The notes under the pieces were generated by a model. That model saw only the letters and a list, made by a program, of their open reading frames with translations, was not told the origin of the DNA and did not search any database. The position numbers were made by a program, and so were the translations under genes. Source: Viscum album (taxonomy: Eukaryota > Streptophyta > Magnoliopsida > Santalales > Viscaceae). Taken from it: DNA of 64,000 nt. Location of the stretch: positions 937,675,195-937,739,194 of the forward strand of contig OY728120.1 of assembly GCA_963277665.1 (NCBI GenBank). Direction: 5' to 3'. Numbering within the stretch: position 1 is the stretch's first letter; every line of letters starts with the position of its first letter. Shown piece after piece: positions 34,900 to 48,345 of the stretch.

Positions 34900-35600
34900 A
34901 TTTCTTCGACCATTCCAAGTCCTAGAATCATAAATTCAGTGACTTCATCCCAGCATGTCGGTGTTCTACACCTTTTCCCATGAAGGGAATCATATAAATC
35001 CATTCAGAATCTTGAGTGGAAACTATTATTGTAAGAGAACCCCACCAGAGGAAGATGTTATTCCCATCCCACTTTGAAGTCCATTAAACATGCTCTCAAC
35101 AGTTCTTCTAGTTTCTAAATTGTTCCCTCAGATTGATGATCATTTTGGGGGATGATAGGCCATATTGAAGTTCAACTCAGTGCTTAGAGCATGTTGGAGA
35201 CTTTTCATAAAATTTATGTGGATCTCAAATCTCAATTAGATACAATTGATAGTGGTGCTCCATATATCCTTACCACTTCTTTGATATATATCTATGAAAT
35301 ATTACCATGTGAGAAGTCGTCTCAAATTTTGATAGAGTGAACTATCTTTTTAAGACGATCCTCAATAACCCACATAACAATCTTTCCTCTAAATGTCTTT
35401 GGTAGTTCTATGAGAGAGTCCATGGTAAGGTTCTCCCACATCCATTTTGGTATGGATAATGGTTACATGATCCCTTTATACGCTTTCCATTTAGACTTAA
35501 ATTGCTGATATACTAGGTGCATTGATGTACATTCAATGATATTCTTCTTCATATTGTCCAACCGAATGTTCTCCCAGAGATATCGATACATCCTTTATCT
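34900..35600 (-). pseudogene. Element B integrase core remnant
   Basis: Minus-strand reading gives MYRYLWENIRLDNMKKNI, WENLTMDSLIELPKTFRGK, YIKEVVRIYGAPLSIVSN, ACLMDFKVGWE and FSYNNSFHS, a clear match in order to Gypsy integrase. The zinc-binding cysteine pair is lost (TSMHLVYQQ). The second catalytic Asp is Asn followed by a stop (VSN-stop-D). The first Asp and the Glu region (QSEGTI) can still be seen. Several stops interrupt it. Confidence 0.75.
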
Positions 35601-35639
35601 TATTGGGTGAATAAATAAGTTTTAGGTATGGGAATCATT

Positions 35640-35879
35640 CTAATGATTTTCATTTACCTCAGGTTCAGATGCTACCCATAATCTTGACCCAAATCCTATG
35701 ACTTCATCTTTGTTGATATTGAACACGAAATATTTCCTATTCATGATAGCTTCCACCTTTTTCAAAATTTCAACATCATTTATTCGGGCATCCTTTATTT
35801 TCTCTATAAGGGATGGTTGAGAAATAATTTGAGACAGGATTGATGATGTTACTCCCTCAATGATTCCCATTTGCGTCAT
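35640..35879 (-). pseudogene. Element B linker between RNase H and integrase
   Basis: 79 residues without a stop: it starts MTQMGIIEGVTSSILSQI and contains FNINKDEVIGFGSRLWVAS. This matches the region that joins RNase H to the integrase zinc finger in plant Gypsy polyproteins, where relatives have a similar FGGRLCVP motif. It has no catalytic role of its own. Confidence 0.7.
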
Positions 35880-36058
35880 CTACAAATCTAAATATATTGG
35901 ATCCTTATAAATTCTCATTTTTGATAAAGATGTTGGATCCTTTCTACTTAGAGCACCTTCCAACTTATTTGCTTTACCAGGATGGTAGTGTATTGGGTAG
36001 TCATAGTCCTTGATGATCACTAACTATCGTCACTGGAACATATTAAGATCCTTCTATG

Positions 36059-36322
36059 TTAATATATATTTGGGACTCTTTTGATCAATATATTTCTCAC
36101 ACTTCTTCTGATAGAGATAACAGTGTTAGATTTCAATGTGAAGATCACAGCCGCCAACTCCAAATCACAAGTAGGATAGTATTTATCATGAATATTATAC
36201 TTTCTTGAGGTGTAGGATATCACTATATCATTTTTAATTGGTACAAAGCCTAATCCCTCTTTTGAAGCATTTCTATACATAACAAATAGTTCTCCACTTG
36301 ATGGGAGTGTGAGTACTGGCAT
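36059..36322 (-). pseudogene. Element B RNase H remnant
   Basis: Minus strand: PVLTLPSSGELFVMYRNASK, then GLGFVPIKNDIVISYTSRKY and YPTCDLELAAVIFTLK. This is the RT-connection and RNase H start of Gypsy elements. The usual catalytic Asp in the YSDAS motif is Asn here (YRNAS). The 3' part of the domain is frameshifted. Confidence 0.8.
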
Positions 36323-36479
36323 AGTGATTAGCCTCTTTTTGAGATCCTTAAAGCTTTCCTCACATTCTTGAGTCTAGAAAAAAATTCACTCCCGTTCATG
36401 TTATCTTGGTTATTGGGTTTTATAATCTTGATAAATTCTTCACAAATATTTGGTAATACACAGCTAGGATATTAAAACT

Positions 36480-37150
36480 CTGAATCTCCATTACAGATGT
36501 TTCCCTAGTCCACTATTCATTTTCATTTTTCTTATAGTGGTCCAAATATATCCATTTTATGGTGACAACATGACCCAATAATGATACTTCATTTATCCAG
36601 AACTCACCTTTACTATACTGGGCATATTATTTCTCCTTTCACAAATTCTTCAACATAGTATTAAAATTCTCATCATGTTCCTCCTTGATCTGAGAGTATA
36701 TCAGAAAATTATTAATAAATACAACTAAAAAATTGAAAAGGTAATCTATAAGGAATCTATTAATTAAATCAATTAAAATTTCAGGAGAATTTGTGACTCT
36801 GAAGTGAATCACTATGAAATCTTAGTGTTCATACCTCATTCGGAAGGTAGTCATTGGAATATCTTCCTTCACCACCTTTAATTGGTGATATCCCGACCAA
36901 AGATCCACCCTAGAGAAATAAATGGCCCCATGTAGCTGATGGAACAAGTCATCTATCTGTGGAAGGGGATACTTTTTCTTTATTGTGATTTTATTGAGCT
37001 CATGATAATCAATATAGAGGAACATCAATCCATCCTTCTTCTTGAAAAATTGGACTCATGCACCCCATGGTGAAGCACTCATGCATATATAAACCATATC
37101 CATATTTTTCTATAATTTCTTCTTTAGTTCTTATAGATCAATGATTTCTA
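36480..37150 (-). pseudogene. Element B reverse transcriptase remnant
   Basis: The best block is [20 protein letters not shown] then [40 protein letters not shown] (about 36822-37028). The palm motif that should read FIDD is FINN at about 36708-36719 (FINNFLIYS), so both catalytic aspartates are asparagines. GAT-to-AAT changes correspond to C-to-T on the plus strand. The element could not reverse-transcribe. Confidence 0.82.
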
Positions 37151-37556
37151 TTCAATAAGGTTTCCTTGATATTGGTAGATATTTTGGAATAATTTAATTT
37201 GAGAACTCAACTTATAAATCATGCGAAAGTACATGCAATTATTTAAGGAATACATTAAGGTAATACCTCATGATGGGAATGTCTTCGAGCATGATCATAA
37301 CCTTTTTATTCATCATTTGAGTGAGATATTATTTCTCATAGGGAAGTAATATCTACACTTGAGACAATTATTATGAAGAAGACTCATCTTCCTCCTTACA
37401 CATGTAAAGAATTTGAGGATTCTTCAAGATGAGAAGAGTGATCTCCCTTTCTCGATAGTTGAAGTTAGATTTGTGTAAAGATAGTCAATCCATGCCCAAA
37501 ATAGCATCAAACTCTACCAAAGGAATTATGTCAATAGTTTCTGGGAGGTTCAGCCC

Positions 37557-37857
37557 TCAAATATTCACCAGGGAGGATTTATGTACTTTGGATGAAATAA
37601 TTCCCCCATTAGTTGTTCTAAAAACAAACTCAACCTCCATATTTTGAGGTTGTGTTTGAATACTTCTACTAAAAGTTAAAGATGTGAATGAATACTTTGA
37701 AATAGAATCAAATAGTACATTCACTATTCTTGAATGAATAACTAGTGTACATGTAACCACATTGTTTTCTGGATCTACTTCAATAGTAGTAATATAATAT
37801 CACCTACCTTGTTGCCTTAGAGGTTGTAAATTGCCTCTGAAAAAACTAAGTTTATGC
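37557..37857 (-). pseudogene. Element B aspartic protease remnant
   Basis: Minus strand: VTCTLVIHSRIVNVLFDSIS then KYSFTSLTFSRSIQ. Gypsy proteases have LFDSGATHSFIS, so the catalytic D-S-G has become D-S-I. It sits between the gag knuckle and RT, the expected place. Confidence 0.72.
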
Positions 37858-37859
37858 TG

Positions 37860-39380
37860 TTGTTTGAAAATTTCCCATGTTATTTTCAATTGAAACACTA
37901 CACTATATGTTTATTGTTGACATGAACCTTCCTTTTGTCTTCCGCATTAGTGGAATTCTTCATTTCCATTTGGAAGTTCTTAGAAAGATTCCCCATTTTT
38001 CCACATTTGTATCATTTCCTGGTTCCCATTAGGTAGATCTCAGGATGCTTCATCCCACATTTTTTTAAGCGGGATATTCAGTATTCTTTCTAATATGGGA
38101 TTTATTTTCAAATCCACCCATATACGAAACCATTTTCAGTTTTTTTTTCATCAGGACCACAATACCATTGAGAGTCTTCGATCTCTACTTCAACCTTGAC
38201 GAAAAAACAAGAATTATCCTCATAATATTTGATGTCTCAAATCACAAATTACTTTATTAGAATTCACTTTAGTACCATAAAAAGTGATCCACCTCTCTTT
38301 CAGTGTTCATGACAATGTTGGAGGCATATCTTTCAAGCCTTTTAATGTTTGCATCATACATCGCGATTGACTCATCTTCTGTTTACTTATGTGTGAGGAA
38401 CATTTTTTCCATCATGAGATGGAGGTTTTAGGGAAAATATTTATTGAAAAAATTGTTCTTGAATTCCTACCAATAAATGGAATCAATTTACTCCTTGGAC
38501 TTTATATTTTTGATTAGTATCTACAACTGATCTGCTTCTCCATCAGAATTATAGACCACTAACAGAAATTTCTCTTCATAAAAGCACTGGAGGTTAGATA
38601 ATATCTTATCAATTGAGTTTTTCCCCTATTCCACATAGAGAGGACGAGAAGATCAACCAAACATGGGAGGCCTTTTATTCATGAAGGATTCCACAAAAGC
38701 TTTCAATTTCCTTGTAGAAGGAGGGAATTCCACATGATTTCTATTATTATGTATAACTTGATCCCACTGAGCATGTATTGCCATAATTTTTTGATCACCC
38801 ATTCCCAAAATATTTGGAATATCATTATGAATTTGTCACATTTCCTATCACATTGATTGTTTTCATGTGTTTTTCTATTTCATTCCATTAACTAAGAAAA
38901 ATAAAGTGCTATTTGGGGGATTGAATATTTATCTAATAATCATAAATAGGAAACTTATAAAAGGATAAACAATTGAAGGGAAATTATATCCTATCTTTTG
39001 ATACCATAGATTTAAATATTTGGCCATCTAAGATATATTAATATTCGATTTTTCTGTCTTTCCGTAATAATGGATTGTAATGAGCATATGGATTTACCAA
39101 ATTATAGCCCCTAGGTGTATCAAACTAGGTCTCTAGTAAGACCTGTTTTCATGTACTGAGTTACCCCAAGTGAGGCCTGGAACACCTTTTAGGACATGTT
39201 AATACAATGAAAATACGGTCTAGAAACATATACACTCATATTATCCATACAAAGATGTAATTTCTTTATTAACCAATTACTCTATATTTTCTTAAATTTA
39301 GGGATATTTTCTTAAACTTATTCTTATCCCTAAGGTTCTTACTAAATTTCTATATTCCTAATATCCAAAAATAACTATAT
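37860..39380 (-). pseudogene. Element B gag region, heavily decayed
   Basis: Near 38060-37990 the minus strand reads GMKHPEIYLMGTRK-stop-YKCGKMG, a decayed form of the CGKxHxGxCLxG...CYxCGKxGH knuckle. Upstream toward the primer-binding site only scattered matches can be read and no frame stays open. Confidence 0.55.
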
Positions 39381-39398
39381 TGTGCCTTCAATACCAAA

Positions 39399-42030
39399 TA
39401 TAGCGACCCAATCCTTTAAACATAATATTACATGATTTTATATATAATTAACTATAAAAAAGCATGTTTCAAATAACATATCACGAGACTAAAAATCACC
39501 TAATGAGTTATAGTGCTATCTGGGTGCACCCAACATAACATGTTCATGAATATTTTTACCATATACAGAATTATATATAAGAAATAAAATATATTCATAA
39601 GGGTTACCCATGGAATGAATTGGGTAACATAGTCATGTCATAAAGAAAAATAAATAGGTGTATCATAAAAGTGTGTGTGGAAGGAATGAATTAACTCATA
39701 CATGGGAATTAATAAAGGAAAATAGGTATATATAATGATTATTGATGTTAAACTGAATTGATAACATGTAAATATAGTATTAAACAAACTTTAGAATTAA
39801 AATATTTTAGAGTAGTTAATGGAAAATATTAAAGGGAATTTAAAATAGAAAATGTAATAATATTTTATATAAAAATAGAAGTGAATGGAGAATGTTTTCA
39901 TAATAAAATGATTTATTTTAGAAAAATACTATTAGCTTAAATCAAATTTTAGAGTGTACTTGAAATTGGGTATTAATTTTTCAAGTTCCCTTAAATCAGG
40001 CTTGCTTATCAAAAATAATTGAGTAGGTAACCTTTCAAAACATGTATATTCCCAAAAAAGAAGGATGAATGGATGTTGATATATGATTGAGGAACATATA
40101 AACCGAATTTTGATGATTTAAATAAAAACAAATGATAACTTATTTTGGGTAAAAATGTAGAAAGAGTAATCTGAAGGAATAATGGAGGTTCTAGTAGAGT
40201 CCCTTAACTTAAGTGAATGTTGTTCTTAACTTGATATTAATGTCCTAGATAATCAAATTAGATTCATTAATTAATAATTCTACAACCGTTTCTACTATTT
40301 ATTCATTTATTAGATCTTTATTAAGTTAATTTATGTCCTTTTATGGGTTAGATGTTTAATTTTATTGTTTAGGCGCGTTGGATTCCTTGGGTTTCATGAA
40401 TAGTGTACTTTTATACATGTACAAAAGGTTGTATAAAGTGGGTGTAATTATCCATAATTTAACTTATATGTTATTAATGATATTATAGAGTTTAAATTGG
40501 TCTTATATATCATTTGTTTTATAAAATGAGGATGAATAATTATATTAGTAGATAATGATAATCATTTGGATTTGTTTTGGAGGTTTTCAATCATGACGAA
40601 CTCATTTTGTTTTGTAAGTTAATATCATGTGCAAAAAATGATTTCAGACCATAAAATAAGATATAAAACATATATTATAATCATTTTAATACATAAAAAT
40701 GGTTTCATGTCTAGCATTGAATACTGTAATTGAAATATTAAAGCACGTCCTCTATAAAGGTGGTAAATTGGCCCCTCATGGATGATGATTTCATTCTTAA
40801 AGTAAAAGAGATAGGGGAAAAGATTGGATGAAGAATTTTTCCATCAACATTATAAAATTATAGTATATGTAAGAAAATTGTGTTTTCATGCCACTGGGAC
40901 AAGGGGAAGTGGGGAGAAGATAAAAAAGAAATTATCTTGAAAATAAATTCCAAGAAAATGGAAGAGGTTTTTACCTCTTGATTAATTCTCCTTCAGAACA
41001 TCCTTAGGGGATTGATTTGGGTATTTTGTTAAGAATAAAAGATCTAGGGCATGGGGGAGATTCTTGGGAGGAGTTTTGAGTATAATTATGATAAGTCTCA
41101 GGGCTTGAAAACTGTGAGGAGGAGATTTTATGAGGGGTGGTATTTATAGTGGAAGAGATGGGTGTTTTCTCATTATTTTAGTAATTGGATTATTATTTTT
41201 CTCAAGACAAGAAATATTGTTGATTTGTGAGAGTAAGTACAGCAATTAGATAATGTGAGTTCAAACAAATTTTTATTACATTATCCATGAATCAATGAAT
41301 AATGTATTTAATATATAATTTATATAGAATATAAATTTCCGTATTTTACTATTTACAAAAAAATCAAGTATTTTAGAAGAATCCAAGAAATTCACACAAA
41401 CCATTTTTCGATGTGTAGAATTCAAAAATGAACTCCATTTTAATAAAATAAAATTCAAAATCTTATTTTTTTTATTTTCATAATCTTGTTTTACTATAAA
41501 AATACAGATTTTAAAATTATAACAAATTTTATAACACTTTGTAAAATTAACTAATGTCTCATAAAATTATCTTATAATAATAATAAATCAAAATAATAAA
41601 TTATGAAGAATTTTTTTATAATAAACTTTATTTTATATTATTAAATTTTTCATAAAATTGTAATAAATATTTATGACTTACAATAATACGAACACTTAAT
41701 TAATTATTTTTAAATTATTTATTTACCTACACTATGATTTAATTATATCATATTCTAATTTATAAGATGGATAAATTTTATTTTTTATATCATTTCTAAG
41801 ATTAAATTTCAATTGTCTTGTCTACCATTTATAAGTTTCATGTTACTATTGCAAAGGTCAAGTTTCTATTCCTTTCGAATTTGTTCCTTAACTTCTAGAA
41901 ATGCCTCTTATTTAATTAATTATTCTTTTATATAGTTTTTAAAATGTTCTTAATGTGATTTTTTGTGATTATAATATATGAAGTAATTATAAGAAGTTAA
42001 TTTCATTGATAAATTTGTTTGGTAATTACA
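39399..42030 (-). repeat. 5' LTR of element B
   Basis: 2632 bp; in minus sense it starts TGTAATTACC at 42030 and ends ...GGGTCGCTATA at 39399. The primer-binding site TGGTATTGAAGGCA follows at 39396-39383. Minus-strand TATA box at 41141-41148. Outside it is TTCAC, the target duplication. Confidence 0.87.
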
Positions 42031-42035
42031 TTCAC

Positions 42036-44700
42036 CCACTAATAATCCTCATATAATCACAATGTATTATCATTTTTCATGGAAAAAATAGGACCTCCTT
42101 TAGGTGACATTGTCCAGAAACTAAATACCTCCACCTCTAGGTTATCCAATTGGATAATCAGAACTCTCAACTCTATCATGTTTTGTTATACAATAGAATA
42201 TATAGATGTTAAGCACCCAACACCAATATTAGTAATAATTTATCATCTATATCAGGTGTTAATAATGATTATTCTTTAGGAAAGAGATCCTAATATAAGT
42301 CCAACATAAGATGATGTGTTTTTTTCTCATATCTCATCATCCCATAAATGAACACCCTTTTCCTAGGATAAAATAATTTCAAATAGATGGTGGCCAGACC
42401 CTGAATAGACTAACAAAAAAATCCACTCCATATTAAAGGTGTAATTAAAACTAGCCAGAGATTCAAAATATATAAATCATTATTAGTAATTGATGAGTTA
42501 TTAATAATGATAAATAGAATCAATCCCGTGTACCACATTGATACATCTCCTTCTAATCATAAATAAATAATACAAATATCCATGACTGATAACTACTATA
42601 TCACATTCCATAAATTTCTAGATACCATCAGGCATCTCCCCAATGGTGTATCAAGATACAATAGTCCCACTGTACACTCTATTGAAAAACTGGTCTCCCT
42701 AACTAACATTTAGAAAATATTGTATTCTCTAGATCATAATAAAAAATTGATCCCAATGTATATTCCAATTACATCATTCCAAACAGTCTTTATAATCACT
42801 CGTGACTATCATTCCATGACACCATAGTGAGAAAACATTCCATGTGTTTGAGCCCAATCCTTTAACTCCCATCAACTGAAAAACCATTGGAGTACCATGT
42901 TATTATCTCTGATAAACCTATCCCTTGTAACCACATCCTCTCTCAGTACTTGATCAAACAAAAAAACACCAACTACCACTTAGATTGACATTTTATGAAC
43001 TTATATGGATCCTTAAACATCCTTCACATTTTTAACTACATGAATAGTATATTATCTAGAAAAAAACATTAAATTCCTAAATTTTTCAACATTGATGGAA
43101 CTCCACCGGTGATGGGTGACACTATTTTTAGATGCTCCCTCACCTACCATACCGATAAGAATTGAGAGGATTCATCCATCATGGGGGAATAAATACACCT
43201 CAACCCTAGACACCCTAACTATAATAGACATAATGATAAACCTTAAATATGTACACACTACTATATAAATATCTTTTCCTAGTTCTTGAAACATATAAAA
43301 TATTCCAAAAATCACCACACATTAGTAGGTTTTCCGCAACTATGAGAGCATGGTTAGCAACACAAATACAAATTTATGAAAAATAAATTCACTCGAACAT
43401 GTATACAATATCTAAAATAATATTACATGTGATTAAACATAGTTTCATCATTTATATCTAACATTAGAGAAAAAATAAATAGCTACCTGAAACATGAAGA
43501 ATAGACCATCACTGTAATCTCTCCCTGCACGGGATATAAAAATACACGAGTCCCCACACTCTTCATGGTCATCAGAGAGAAAAAATCAAATAATAGGACG
43601 TAAAGGTAATTATATGATGTACCCTCATGTTATCCTACCTTCACAAAACTAGTGGTGTATCATAAATCTCAGAAGCCATCAAAATCAGGAATAATATGGG
43701 TTATATCTTACATAATTTTGATCTATTAACTAAATAAGCAAAATAAATAACTCTGAAAGTGGCTCACCCATAGGAGGATTGAGTAGCATTGGAGGATATG
43801 GCACTATAACTAGTGGGTAATTCTTACCAATCCTCTGGGCTCGCAATTGGTGGTTTTATTGTTAATATCACGGAAATTGAAAATCTTATTATCGGAATAT
43901 TTCCATCACAATTCTTGATATCAATCTATTACAATGTAGGAATCAGGTAATGAATCCCCCTCCAATACAAACACCCTAATCTAATAAGGGTTTCACATAT
44001 CTTGGGAATCCTTTATCCCAATATACACACACTTAGAATTTGATATTTAATACACATATGACCAAAAAATACATTTGACTTCTAATATTAATAAGTGAAT
44101 GAATATAATCAAAGGTCCAATCATGTAATATGTCACAAATAAATTATATTGGTAAACACTATATAACTTATTATTGACACCCAAAATGTATATCCCTTAT
44201 TTAATAACTAGGTTCCCATTTAAATTTGGTTATATGGAGGCTGTGTGAGTAATATATACTAAATATTATACATGAACACATTCATTCTATCCACTTATCC
44301 AAGATTAATAATAATGAATTGCAAATCGCACACAATATTCATTGAAAAAAAACATAATATATAAAAACCACTGAAAAGAACCTTTATCCATGGTAACATG
44401 ATTATTTCCATAATATATAGTAACAAAGAATAATCACAGGGTCTATCTGAAGTTCCAATTTTTTTTAATCTCTATATACCATGAATCAAATAGTAAAAAA
44501 ATCAAAATAAGGGTTGAATACAACATTATATTGTCCTGAGTTCCTTAAAACTAAATTTTTCTAAGTAAATAAACCATATGGACTTAGGAAAACTGGAGAT
44601 TTTCCCAAGACATAAATTTATGGGATATATTTTTTCTCATAACATATGAGACAATATATAAATTTCATATGGTATGAAATCATTTATGAAAAGGAATATT
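42036..44700. other. AT-rich DNA, no gene recognised
   Basis: The right flank of the nest, originally continuous with 16461-17639. Stops are dense in all frames and there is no LTR, TIR or domain that I can support. It is likely an older decayed repeat. Confidence 0.35.
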
Positions 44701-44708
44701 GTATGCCT

Positions 44709-45810
44709 TGGTGTGGGTATATCATAAGTTATGATATGGAATATCATACCACTTGTTGTGAACCATATCATATTTAATTATATATACATGCCATAATTGT
44801 TATGATATGGTTGGATTTAATCATACAATTTAGTTAGGTAGCTAAACATTTAACGTTAGAATTTGAATAATCATTATTGTAAGATATCATTTCTCTTTGT
44901 CATTTTTCCTGATGAAAACATATAAAAGAATCATGATTTATTTTATATTTAAATTCATGGTAAATGGGTTCCAAATATATTAAACAAATTAATTACCTTA
45001 ATAATATAAGCGTTTTGTTAAATTCAAATAAGGATATGGGAGAATCTCAATATCCTATATAAATAAGTCAAATCACAGGAAAATTTCATATTTGGTTAGT
45101 GACATTTTTCACTTTCTTTAATCGCTTATCCTTAATATTTTTAAAAAAGTGTTAATAGAAGAGAATAATAGTTGGTAAGGACCCCACCAAAATTATTGGA
45201 TGATTCTTTTCATCATATGGATACACCGTGGTGGATGGATCTCATTGGATACTAGTCAATGATGTTTATCAAACATTAGATTGAACACAATAGCTACGAA
45301 CAACATCAGTCTAGGTAAAAATGAAATGAAATTAATTTATACATGGTTTTGATTTCATTGAAGGATAATTTGGGATATAGATACTTAAATGCTTCTAAAA
45401 AATTGAATAATTGTTATTCAATCCTTAGAAACCCATCAGGGGTATAAAAGACATCCATTTATTAAAATATCCATTAAATCCTATTGAAAAATAAGAAAAA
45501 TGTATAACAATTTTTTTTCATTTCTTATATCAAAATAAATGAAAATTATTTTGAATATTGGATAGTTTTATGATATATGATATCATAATATGAAATGGGA
45601 CCATTTTATATGATATTAGATATCATAAATGGTGACACAAATTAAATCCTTCAATTTTGTAATATTATAATGTATGATATTGGGTGTTATTTTTTATATG
45701 AAAAAACATTATAAAAAATTAATATAATGAAAAAAATGTGTCATATCAAAATAATGTTAATGAATCTAATCATAAAATATGACACCCAAACACTGAAGGT
45801 GATATCTCAT
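44709..45810. mobile_element. Possible non-autonomous TIR element
   Basis: The left side reads CCTTGGTGTGGGTATATCAT and the right side, in reverse complement, CCTTCAGTGTTTGGGTGTCA. Between them ATGATAT/ATATCAT words recur in both orientations (near 44740, 45570, 45600). This resembles a MITE or a hAT-like element of about 1.1 kb. I found no convincing target duplication, so the ends are uncertain. Confidence 0.28.
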
Positions 45811-47880
45811 TCCACTGCACCCTATAACATGAAGCATGGTTGGGTTTTGTATTATTCCCCAGTTTATAGAATGAAGGATATTCTTAAATATTATTAATAA
45901 ACTAGATTAACTATCACATACTATAATGGACTAATTATAAGATATGCTATCAATTTGTAACTAAATATTTCGTTACAATATAAGGCAAGTTATAAAATAT
46001 GACTCATTATAATGTTTATTTTCTAATTATCAATTATACATAAAATTTTATTATTTATTATTTATTTATACCTTATGGAAAATGTATTTTGTTTTATTTT
46101 CATAATTTATAAAATATCCTCAAATTAATTAATTATAAACTATTAAAAATTAATTTTAAAATATTCATGAAAAAATTAATTAATAAATATAAATATATTA
46201 AATTTGTAATATTAAATACCATTTAATTTTTGTGGAATGAAAAATAATTTGGATATGAAGTGTTAATATATAAACTATAGGGATTTTTATTAAGCGTTTA
46301 TAAATTAGAAAATGAATCTTAGTTTAAAGGATAATATATTAAATTATGTATGTTTCATAATTTTTAATTTCAAAGGTTAAAACTAAATTGAATTAATAGG
46401 GAAATTATTTTAACCATATGAAAATTAATTTTGTTAATTTTTATGACAATGGTTTTTGTTAATATTTTATATTTTGATTACATAAAATGTTTATATAAAC
46501 AATTTGGAACATTATGTATTTATATCTAATTTAATATCATATATTTTTGAAAATTTTAAATAAAAGGATAATATGAAGAAGTTTATATTGGATATAAGTA
46601 TAATATATATATATTTATTTGGTTATGGAATAATAAAAATACATATGTAAATAATAAAATTATTATAAAAACTCCTTTATGTTTTTTTTATAATTCAAAA
46701 TTTCTTGTCTAAATTATTTTTTTTTTCATTTATTTAGTCTTATTCACTAATTTATTTATAAATAAATAATTTTTTCATTATACATTGTTGTATTATTTAG
46801 TATAAAGTGTTAATAAACTTCTATAAATTATCATGCATTAATATTTATAGTTACATGCAAGGTTCAAAAATTAATTTGGTCTCCTTTTACCATAACTTTG
46901 TCTTATAATGGGGTTATGAGATTGAATTAATTTTTTAATTACATAATAAACATATTTGTTATTTGAATTGCGATATCACTAAGGTCTACCCAGAGTGAAG
47001 TACTGTCAGTTGAGAGAATTTGGGTGGGACTACTCACTAGCCTTGGATTTTAAGAACTTTCTAGAAATGTTAGGGTTGAATACCTATCACTCCATAATTA
47101 CCCTTCTAATGATTTATGGTTTCATTTGATTCAATGAAGTTTTATAAAAGGTTTTTTCATACCTTATTAATGGGATATATTTGTATGTGTGTAAAAATGA
47201 TTGGATTTTAATTTGGGTTAGAAACAAAATCTATGAGTTGTGTAAATAGTTACACATCAATATAGATTGATCATATTTATTTGGTCGGTGGAATATGGAT
47301 TCAGAAATAAATAAATAAAATAATGAAAATAATAGATGAAATTAATTAGATAAGTTGGTGAGATAATGAAAACCCTTTAAAATACTATGTTCTAGGTTCC
47401 ATCTAGTTTAAAATCTTTTCAGGACCTTGATCATCTGACCTTTTAGGTCATGTTAATGTTGGTATCACACTATTGTTTTATAAAAGGAAAGTAGGTTATG
47501 GGTGAATGATTAATGCTTATCTCGGGGTGTGGAAAAAAGAAATAATGATTTTTCCTGGTGTAGCATAGTGGCTGACCAGGGTCATCTCTCTTGAAGAGCC
47601 TTGTCAATTTAGTTTACTTAATTTTTATAATTCACCTAATCTACCCTTTTTTATATTTTTTATATAATTTAATCAAATAAAATATTTTTTGGTTTTTGAT
47701 AATTAATTACAATCACTTGTAAAAATGATAATTTAAACTATCATGCAAATCTATGTAGAATGAGTTAATAAGAAAGAACGTGGTTTTGGAGTTCAGTCCT
47801 AGATTCAATCATTATTTTCCAACATGTGTTTGATTTAGTTTGATAATTCAAACATAAAATCTCATATATGAATCACTATT
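45811..47880. other. AT-rich DNA, no gene recognised
   Basis: Very AT-rich to about 46900, then mixed composition. No open frame, no repeat pair and no RNA gene that I can support. Confidence 0.4.
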
Positions 47881-47919
47881 ATTTTCTATAATAGAAGTAG
47901 TTTGAGTTTCAAGTCATTG

Positions 47920-48345
47920 GGGGGTCGTCACCACATCAGAGACATTCGCCTCACCCAAGAATGTTACTCAATTCTACCACAAACTTAATTAAACATTAAT
48001 GAAAATTCATGAAAACCATGACCTCACCCCCGACCAAGTCTTAGTATGATCCTCTTATTTATGAGAGTATGAGATTACTTGATGGAGTAGGTGGAAGTGG
48101 AGAGAGTGTGAGAGAGAGATAGAGTAAGAAAGGGAGAAAAGTTGATGGAGAAACACAAATGCATTGATTAATAAAACTAAAATTTATATTATAATTGAAA
48201 ATAAAACTAAAATTAAAATAAAATAAGAAATAAGAAATGATGGGTGAAAAGAGGAGTAGTAGCGGCCCGTGCCCTGGTGGGAACCTTCCTTGGCTGTGGG
48301 TGTCGAGCTGATGATTTGAGAAGGAGGCAAGGGCCTCCTTTTATA
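47920..48345 (-). promoter_or_regulatory. LTR-like promoter on the minus strand with hairpin leader
   Basis: A minus-strand TATA box, TATAAAAGG, lies at 48345-48337. Directly after it is a perfect hairpin, AAGGAGGC-AAGG-GCCTCCTT (48321-48340), which overlaps the end of the TATA box. A pyrimidine-rich CTCTCTCTCACACTCTCTCC leader (about 48090-48120) follows. The layout resembles a U3/R region or 5' leader of an LTR element, but I could not pair it with a second LTR. Confidence 0.4.

Larger units (their letters stand above)
17645..42030 (-). mobile_element. Gypsy element B (chromovirus-like), minus strand, host of the nest
   Basis: Bounded by an exact 5-bp target duplication, TTCAC, at 17640-17644 and 42031-42035. 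In minus orientation its 5' LTR is 39399-42030 and its 3' LTR is split into 34333-31609 and 17991-17645 by element A. LTR termini read TGTAATKACC... and ...GGGTCRCTATA. A tRNA-Met-type primer-binding site lies at 39383-39396 and a polypurine tract (CCGAAGGGGAAATAA) at 34334-34348. Without the insertion B is about 10.8 kb. Coding order on the minus strand is gag, protease, RT, RNase H, integrase and a chromodomain-like tail, as in Tekay/Del-type chromoviruses (lineage tentative). Confidence 0.88.
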
